A stretch of DNA of 64,000 nt from Ramichloridium luteum (lineage: Eukaryota > Ascomycota > Dothideomycetes > Mycosphaerellales > Dissoconiaceae), in contig MTSC01000003.1 in NCBI GenBank assembly GCA_002368545.1, positions 682,001 to 746,000 on the forward strand, read 5' to 3'. The notes beneath the pieces are model-generated. The model saw only the letters and a program-made list of their open reading frames with translations, did not search any database and was not told the origin of the DNA. Below, piece after piece: positions 56,213 through 64,000 of the stretch. Positions within the stretch are counted from its first letter, which is position 1, and each line of letters opens with the position of its first letter. A program made the translations under genes and the position numbers.

Positions 56213-57346
56213 ATACCTGATCAATTTTGGCAGCATTCGTCCATGATCGCTCGTGCGTTATGGGTCGATCCCAGTGTCGTCCGGCTGGATCCTGTTCCAA
56301 TGGTCGTCCGGGCTCGTTGAGTGGGTCTGGTCTCGTTGAATCGTTGTCTACACACTTTGATGAGGCCATGATAGAATTATCCACATTTCATGTACGATTG
56401 TGCTCAAAAATGACAGGTTGTAATGTGATGCTCATTGTGTCCCTGTAAAAGGTGGATACCTTCCGTCGGTATGTGTCCATGCGATAGATAACAGCGAGAG
56501 GCTCAACAAATCAAATCGTCATGCCCTCGACAATGTTTACTATGCTAAATTGGAGGTCGTGGTTCTGCATATGTGGATTGATATCCATGAACCAGGGACC
56601 CATCTGTTGCTTAGGGTTATGGCTCATACATATCTCGGCCTCCATGGGATGCTTTCCTCAGGGTATCAAATATTGTCGGCTGAGAACAGTTGATTCATCG
56701 TTGCTTTGCGCCTCGATCTATATTGAGAAGCTCACGAACAGTCTGAGACTGGGCGTGACACGAAAAACGAGCAGTACATCGTCACCCGCGTCGTTCGCCT
56801 TTCGTTAGGGTTATCCTGTGTGGTGATAGTGAAGCCGCATGCACTGATTCGGCAGAATGATTGCCAGTCACCATCTTTCCAGCCTTATATGAAGAACATA
56901 TAAACACAGAAAATCGAATGTAGAGCATGATAAAGGTGTTAGGCAGCACCTTCAACAATCGGCATTGTTGGGGAGCCAGTCCACGATTCGCACCACTACT
57001 ACATGTGCCTGCAATTCGTCTGACATGCTTGCGCCTTTCATTTGCCTTCATTATGTAGCGAATGCTACAAATTTTACATTACTCGTACATGACCTTGCTT
57101 AACGGTCAATTGTCGTGTTCCAATGATCTCAAAATTCAATGATAATCTGATCCTTGAGGCCTGCGGCACCTCGCCACCCCCGCTTCGCAGCGTTATTCGT
57201 CTGTCGTCACAACCTGCAGAGCAACAGGATCCGAAACCATTCCGTGTTCCATGGAACGTCACTCAACTAGCGCAAGGCAAGTTGACTCGGCCTGCACCTC
57301 GTCGTCAACTCATGGCCATTGTCGTATAAGGGGGTTCCGCGTCTGC
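56213..57346. other. Intergenic, convergent 3' ends
   Basis: Gap of 1.1 kb between the convergent rok1 and bHLH genes. Two TTAGGGTT octamers lie 194 bp apart (56611-56618 and 56805-56812). No coding feature is recognised. Confidence 0.5.
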
Positions 57347-57718
57347 TCATGCAGCCTTAGCAGCCTCGCGCGCACGACCTGCAGCTGTTGTTTTCTGCTT
57401 CTCTTTCGCCGACTTTTCCGCATCGCGGTAGTACTGCTCGAATTGATCCTCCGACCAACCGCGTTCGAGCGCAAGTTTCTTCAAGGCTTCCTTGGTCTGC
57501 ACCTGCTCTTTGACATACTCCACGGTGCGTCCGAGCACGACCGCCTCGCTGCGACCTTGACCCTTCATGCCAGGAACAATGTCACACAAGGCATCGAACC
57601 CCGCGCGAATGGCGTCGCGCCGCTTCTTCTCGCTCGCGATGTGGTTTTGCCGCTTCTCCTCTTCGGTCAGGCGGGGCTTAGCCTGTTGACCACCCGTCGG
57701 GGAACCTGATTCGGACAT
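57347..57718 (-). CDS. Small bHLH transcription factor (Ino4-like)
   Basis: Single exon, 123 residues. Basic region and helix 1, RQNHIASEKKRRDAIRAGFD (about 23-42), carry the H-x-x-x-E-x-x-R pattern that contacts E-box DNA. A loop with the PGMKGQGRSEAVVL stretch and helix 2 (TVEYVKEQV) follow, then a charged helical tail (EKQKTTAAGRAREAAKA). Size and loop resemble fungal Ino4-type partners, which in yeast dimerise with Ino2 on phospholipid-synthesis promoters; most filamentous fungi lack a clear Ino2, so the regulon here is unknown. The ATG at 57718 is the first in frame. A 1.5-kb divergent intergenic region lies upstream. Confidence 0.88.
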   Translation of the reverse strand: MSESGSPTGGQQAKPRLTEEEKRQNHIASEKKRRDAIRAGFDALCDIVPGMKGQGRSEAVVLGRTVEYVKEQVQTKEALKKLALERGWSEDQFEQYYRDAEKSAKEKQKTTAAGRAREAAKAA

Positions 57719-59253
57719 GGCGAGTGAATTGTATCGAGGGTGCTATGTGAGGGTGAGCCACAACACATGCCAGGATGCCGCTGCCGTCCAAACTCCTACC
57801 AGATCTGCGAATAAAGGGCTTCCTCTCGGTCCGTGCTAGGAAAACACTTGGGACTTGGTAGTGACTCGGAGTAACAAGCGTCGTTAAGTGAATCAGTTGA
57901 GTGAATGGTGTTGCAATCCCACGGCGGGCGCTCGTATACTTGATTTACAGCAGGAAGGATTTGATGGAGTGAAATGATCGTGAATCTCTTCGCGGAAGGT
58001 GCATGTTGCGCCAACCTGCCGCCGGAGTGAATGAGACCGAGCAGAGCACGAGAGTCGAGACTGCAACTATGATCTCATGTGAGCATGAGGAACCTGAAGC
58101 AAGGAGAACTCGACATCCATGTTGACGAGACGTCAATGCGGGCAAGATTCATTCATTCACGAACTCCGAGCATGTGATCGTGTCGGCTTGATTATGTAAG
58201 ACACTCAGGCTTCCAAGTTCCCGTCGGTCACCTGCATGCAGGAACGAACTGGAGTTCGCGGAGCCGAGACGCATTGTTTTGCGCAGACAGTCAAGCATGT
58301 GTACTGTATAATAACTTGTTCATCCTCCAGCATTGATCGGATATTTGGTCACTATGCGCCTACGGGCCAACACTTCGCGCGCGATCACATCTGCGCAGGA
58401 GCTTTTGCGCGGGACTATAAATGTGCGATCATGGCATGCTCTGACGACCTGCCAGGGGGGATGGTGATCCTCCGTTGGTGGCAGATAGAAGATGGTGGCA
58501 GATAGAAGACGACCACGATCCTGCACAAGATAGGCTTTTGTTTGGCTGGGCCGCCGAGGCGTACGAAGGAATAAACCAAATTACGTTGGTTGCGGTCGCG
58601 GCTCACTGTTGCCGCTCGGCACCATTGAAATATGTTCCGTTAATAGCACAAAATGCCCGCTGCTAACCTCAAGCTAGTAAGTTTCGCGTGGGTATGAACA
58701 GCACGTCCGCTTTCACCTACTGCACCTGTGCCTACTGCTGGTCCGCGGGCTGTTGCGGCGGAAATTCTCCGCAACGTTTGTTGGGCCTCGAGTCGGTGTA
58801 TGATGCGAATTTAGACATTGCCTGACGCCTGTTTACCACGGGAAATCAGCGTTCGCCAGATACATGAGGAAAAACACTTGTGTATAGAACAAACCGGGGC
58901 GGCATTCCTGAATACTTACATGCCTGAGCGACCACAAGCGTAGCGTCGACCCCGGACAGCTGTGATCTCACTGGGCTGCAAGCGGCGGCACCCCCCGCCT
59001 CTCCGAAGCTCGTATCGAAAACAACCCTGTGGAGCAGACATATCTACACATTTGCGCCTTCGTACTGTGGCGACCTGAGTCGCATACGCACAGCAGTCCA
59101 GGAATACACCCCTCGGTCTTCGCCAAATCTCGAGAGGCCCCTACATGCCCGCATGCGGTGATAATAACGAAGCGCTTCCGCATGTCGCCCGACCGCGCGC
59201 CTTCCTGTGAACGCAGTGGCCTCCGCCGAACCGATCTACATATCTAAGGCACC
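57719..59253. other. Divergent intergenic region (bHLH / C2-MUN)
   Basis: Gap of 1.5 kb holding both promoters. It contains a short tandem duplication at 58477-58509. No coding or RNA gene is recognised. Confidence 0.5.
58477..58509. repeat. 16-17 nt tandem duplication
   Basis: Two adjacent copies of GGTGGCAGATAGAAGA, the first followed by T (58477-58493) and the second from 58494. Not coding. Seen directly; probably a slippage duplication. Confidence 0.8.
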
Positions 59254-62200
59254 ATGTCGATTGACCACGGCCGAGCCGGGTCGACGGTCTCCCGGATCAT
59301 GAAGCGTTCGTCGGCCCACTCGTCGATGCACAGCAACCGAACCGACTCTCGGGGCAACCGCCAGACCATCCGACGCAACATCTCCTACTCCAAGCGAGTC
59401 GTCAACCCCGACGAGGCCTACACCTTCGCCCTCCGAGTCGCATATCTTGCATACTTGCTGCAGCCGCGGCAGAAGCGGGTGCAACATGTCGCCAACACCT
59501 CCAAACCGATTCAGAGATCCTCGACTTCGATCAACGATATGGTCAAGGACTTCAGTTTGATCAGGGACAACAAGAGCACGCGGTTCCCTCATGGCTTCAT
59601 GGCAGCTCTGGATAAGCGCATTACCGGCGTCTTGATCGGTCAGGAGAAGATGCCCGAGTACAACGATGCGTTGATCAAGCGCACATTTGGCACATTCTTG
59701 AACGAGTTCAAGAGTCCTGACTTTCGAAAAACCATGGAGAAGGATCGGCGTGTGGAAGGACTCCTACTTATCTTCTTCTCAAAAGCTACGGGACAATTGC
59801 AACAGGGAAAAGCAGCGGACGATGATAGCTGGAAGTTGATGGTCGACCGGCATGTCGCGCTCTTCGTCCGTCTGATCAGCAGCACGCTCGCGAATAACGA
59901 CTGGTCGCGAGAACGGCCGGAGCTCAGCAGTCGTCTCAAGACACTGGAGACGAAGCTGTTGCAGCACGATCAAGATTTGGCGGATGCGAGTCAGCGGAAT
60001 GGAGGCCAGGGAGGCACCAGCATAGAGGTGGAAGTACCACGGTCCTACGAAGTGAAGGATATGCCGCTCGTCATACGGGTATGCCGAATTTTCGCGAAAC
60101 CAACCATGCAGGCACAACAGGATATTCATGCCCACAAGGATGAGTGGACGGAGAGTGCAGCGCTGAAGGACCTCAAGGACTACCAGACGAGCATGATGTT
60201 GAGCACAGGAGCGACACTTTCAAAGGAAGATTTTGATCTGGACGAGTCATTCGAGGCGTGGCGAAAGGGCGAATTCCATGATCTCAGTCAAATGATGCTG
60301 GCACTGATACAGTCTGACCCCTCCCTGGCCAAGAGCAACCCGAACTCGACACTCCCTTCCTACAAGGGCGCCGCAGGCCCTCCGGATAGTGGATACAGCG
60401 CGATCAGCAAGTCATTGTCGAGTCAAAGCAGTGGCCATGATTCAGGCTATCTCTTCGACCAGCCGGTGGATATGAGTGGTCTCAATCTGGGAGACGACTC
60501 ACCCCGAGGCTCGCAGAGTGGTTCCTTTGACGCGGATGCGAGTTTCACGTTTATTCCACCTGATCCACGAATTTACTACCGTTACGTGCTGAAGGAAGCC
60601 CTGACGCACGACGCCCAGGACGAGGAGCTTCAAGGCTCAGACGAGTCAGCCGTTGGCAAATTACTATCGAAACAAACTCTGGAGCTTCTCCACGAAATCG
60701 CGACACGCTGGCGCATCCCGTACTTCACCCGACTAGTGCTGCTGTTGGACATTGTCAGGGAAAAGTTCCAATACCAACAGATTCCTCTGGACACCGTGGA
60801 TGCCGCGTTCATGCACGCGAAGGAGCCGCCGCCCGAGCCCAAGAAGACGCCTGGAAGACCCACCGTGGCACATCAACCGGTCACTCTCATGGACCGCTTA
60901 CGATTGACCTTGGCCGATTTCGCGCTCCTGCAGAACGTTCTGAATGGCTTGCACGATGCGCTTCTGAGAGAGCTGTACGACACCTTCCAGCATTGCTATG
61001 AGAACAAGCCTCCGACCATCAGTACCATCATGTACGTCCTCGAGGTGCACGTCTACTCGGATCCCCTCTTCACCCGGCAACAAGAAGATCAAGCGGCTTT
61101 CGCACGCCTGATGGCCGACCAGTTGAGGGCCCGGGCCAAGGAGAAGTACAGCGAGATGCTAGCGACCAACGTCCCGGATGATGCTCAAAGCTGGGAGTTC
61201 TACAACGTCATCAAGCTTGGGCAAGCGGTCACTGCGCTCTGCCAGAAAATCCAAAAACGATATCGCCAGAATCCGGAAATTATGGGCGTCAATCCCTTGG
61301 TGATCCTTGTGGAGGAGATCCTTCCAGCCTACTCAAGTGACGCGAAGGAACTGATTGCTCGGATCCTTGAGCTCACCAAAGCCAGAGGAGAGGAAGTGCC
61401 TGTCCAGGACGGATTCGAGCTGTACGGAGAGCTGGTGGAGATCCGAAGAGTGTACTCGCAGGCGCTGCCCGGTCGAGCGTTCGGTTTCCATATCGAAGGT
61501 CTGCTGCAGGAATTCGTCTGGCGGTGGATCAGCATGACCGATAGCAAATTGCTGGATTGGGTAGAAGGCGCTGTAGCCCACGATGAGTTCCAGACCCGCC
61601 AGGACGCGCATGCGAAGGAGAGAGGCGAGCCCCCGACGGATGATGAGCGACATTCGCAGAGCGCTATCGACGTGTACCGGATCTTCAACCAGAGCATCGA
61701 CCAGATCATCAAGTTGAGTTGGGATGACGACCTCCAATATGCTAAGTTCATGACGGCGATCAGTAAGTCGGTCGGAAAGGCCGTCGCAAAGTATTGCGAA
61801 CTGCTGGAGAACAAATTCATCAAGGAGATGGATCGTCAGACTCCTGAGCAGGAGGCGAAGGCACAACAATCATCCCGGGACAAGTGGATCGCTGCGGCGC
61901 GTGACTGGACATCAGGCGTCGCGTCTGCGAACAAGATCGAGCCGTTCCAGTTCTGGATGGAGAGCTTTGTCAAGATCAACAACATCGAATACGCTACTTT
62001 GCAACTTGACAAACTCGAGAAGGAGATGAATGTCGATGGTTGCGTCGAAGTCATCCATAAGTACGAACCACCGCCACCGCCAAGCATGAAAAGGCGAACC
62101 GAGAGCAAGTACATGTTCACCATCAAGATCATCGAGGCGGAGGATCTCAAAGCGGGAGATATGAATGGGTTGAGCGACCCGTACGTTGTCCTAGGTGACG

Positions 62201-63646
62201 AATACCAGAAACGTTTGGCAAAGACGCGGACCGTGTACTCCAGCTTGAACCCTCGTTGGGACGAGACTGTGGATCTCGTCACCACAGGCCCTCTGAACAT
62301 CATCGCCACGGTCTGGGATTGGGATGCACTTGGTGACCACGATTGTCTTGGTCGGACGAGCTTGAAGCTTGATCCAACACATTTCAACGACTATCTCCCA
62401 CGCGAGTATTGGCTGGATCTCGACACCCAAGGACGAGTGCTCGTACGCGTCAGTATGGAAGGCGAGCGAGACGACATCCAGTTCTACTTTGGCAAAGCTT
62501 TCCGCACGCTGAAGCGCACCCAGCGTGATATGTCGAGGAAAATCACGGACAAGCTATCTGCATACATTCAACAGTGTCTCTCGCGACGTACACTGAAAAC
62601 CCTGACCGCCGGTGCTACGATTGGTGGCGTATCAATCAATAGCATGCGAGGATACTTCTCCAAAGTATCAGGCCAGGTCTCCGGCCGACCAGTGTTAGTA
62701 CAGAATACCGCACCGACGGTCATTCCTCCGGAAGCTGCGCACAATGCGCTCAAACCGCTCTTACAGTACTTCGACGACAATTTCGCCATCATGAAACAGA
62801 CGCTGACTGATAGCGCGATGATCATGGTGATGACGCGATTGTGGAAGGAAGTGCTTGTTACCATCGAGGGACTTCTGGTCCCACCACTCAGCGACAAGCC
62901 ATCGGCACAGAAACCATTGACACAACAAGAAGTTGATATTGTGTACAAGTGGTTACAGGTAAGCAATGGATAAATGAACCACTTCGAACTGTGACTGACT
63001 ATGAGTGATTCCGCAGACATTGTTTGATTTCTTCCTCGCCTGGGATCATGAGCAGGGCGTCGCTGAAGGTGTCCCGATGGATGTCCTGAAATCTCCCAAA
63101 TACCACGACCTCCAGAATCTGAACTTCTTCTACTTCGAATCGACAGAAAACCTGATCCGCACCTCTGAAGCCATGGCCAGCGCCACGGCGAGCCGGCAAC
63201 AGGAACAAGCCGCGCGCCTGAACCGCCTCTCCGCGCCCGCGGGCTCAATCCACTTCGGCAACATGGCTGGCCCGCACGGGCTCGGCACGCGCCGCAGCAA
63301 GTCCATCCTGCTGTCGCGCAACCTGGGCACGATGCGGCAGGCCAAGGAGGAGAAGCGCAAGGAGGCCCAGGCGGACCCCAACGACGACATGATCCTGCGC
63401 ATCCTGCGCATGCGCCCCGAGGCCGAGCGCTACCTCAAGGACCGCAGCCGGCAGAAGGAGCGGCTCGCCGCCGCCGCCGCCGCCGAGGCCATCGTCCGCC
63501 AGAGTCTGCAGGCGAGTCGCCACGGGCATAGCCAGAGCCTCGGCGGTGGTGGGCCAACCGGTGGCAGGCCTGGAGGCGGCGCGCCGGGGAATTTCCGTGG
63601 TGGCAGCAGTGGAATCTCGCGAAGATGGGACACGATCCGCGAGTAA
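59254..63646 (+). CDS. C2 and MUN (Munc13-homology) domain protein, Git1/Ync13-like
   Basis: Large membrane-trafficking protein of the fungal Munc13 relatives (fission yeast Git1 and Ync13). Exons are 59254..62958 and 63017..63646, with a 58-nt intron (GTAAGC...CGCAG, phase 0), giving 1444 residues. N-terminal basic, Ser-rich leader; helical DUF810/MUN-like region about 60-780, including the MHD1 part (PTISTIMYVLEVHVYSDPLF ... AYSSDAKELIARILELT). A C2 domain at about 951-1045 (YMFTIKIIEAEDLKAGDMNG ... DPYVVLG ... WDWDALGDHDCLG) retains the Asp residues of the calcium-binding loops. MHD2 follows (about 1150-1260), then a low-complexity Ala/Gly/Arg tail (from about 1300). Family members act in exocytosis and cell-wall integrity, and Git1 in cAMP signalling; which applies here is unknown. 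Confidence 0.9.
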
Positions 63647-64000
63647 AGTTTCTTGACCTCCCCGCAGGCCAAGGCCGTCCGCTGGTGGCGAGAGACTCGA
63701 CGGCCCCCACGCTGCTTCCGCGGCGAGCCTCGACGATATATTTGCATGTTGCGCTGACCGCGGCAACGCAACTGACCAGAATGATACCCGCCATTATACT
63801 TTCGGGACCCTCGGACAGGATTCGCTGGCTAGCTTCGCGCCATACACCAAGTCCGAGATACCTCCCGCTCTGTTTTTGACCGATTTGACAGCGCCAGGCG
63901 TTTTTGGAGTGGCCCACCCCCTTGTTTCGACAATTTATTTTTATACGTTGATGTGGTTGATTGGGCTGCGTGCGTTCGTAGCGCGGAATATGATTTTTCT
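63647..64000. other. 3' flank to window edge
   Basis: 354 bp after the C2/MUN gene. No start of a further gene is recognisable. Confidence 0.5.

Noticed and set aside
1..64000. CRISPR arrays, operons or bacterial ribosome-binding sites
   Set aside because: The window is eukaryotic with spliced genes; no regularly spaced repeats were seen.

Overview
The window is nuclear DNA of a filamentous ascomycete (Pezizomycotina; a Dothideomycete is my guess from overall protein resemblance, not proven). The genes are eukaryotic housekeeping genes with typical fungal introns: GT...AG, mostly 47-104 nt, often with a CTAAC- or CTGAC-like branch point. All splice junctions below were worked out by hand from frame continuity and family resemblance. 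I recognise 22 protein-coding genes and one probable gene relic. I see no tRNA, rRNA, CRISPR array or intact transposon.

Left part (1-16.5 kb): the 3' part of nup85 (cut by the window edge), a Pmp3/UPF0057-family membrane protein with an extra C-terminal tail, the ubiquilin dsk2, a 4.3 kb gene-free stretch, a GC-rich conserved fungal protein of unknown function, a quinone-oxidoreductase-like MDR enzyme, a GNAT acetyltransferase and a CYP52-like P450.

Middle (16.8-30.4 kb): rav1 (RAVE subunit that assembles the V-ATPase), pet117 (cytochrome oxidase assembly) and vma10 (V-ATPase subunit G), the last two sharing a 176-bp divergent promoter; then a Tgl2-like lipase, a second P450, a SCOCO coiled-coil protein and a short-chain dehydrogenase.

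Right part (32.6-64 kb): a modular secreted cysteine-rich protein, the FG nucleoporin nup2, a DapA-family aldolase, a Cps1-like GT2 glycosyltransferase, and a 6.4 kb interval whose only coding trace is a decayed metallo-beta-lactamase-fold gene. It is followed by atp20 (ATP synthase subunit g) and rok1 (DEAD-box ribosome-biogenesis helicase) divergent from a 267-bp promoter containing a perfect inverted repeat around CCCTAA, a small bHLH factor (Ino4-like), and a large C2/MUN (Munc13-like) protein.

The genes do not form one pathway. The clearest functional links are rav1-vma10 (V-ATPase assembly) and the mitochondrial set pet117, tgl2-like and atp20. The most unusual observations are in gene architecture. 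The lipase nucleophile elbow is split by three introns with a 10-nt and an apparent 2-nt exon. vma10 has a first coding exon that is only the ATG. The atp20/rok1 promoter carries the inverted repeat.
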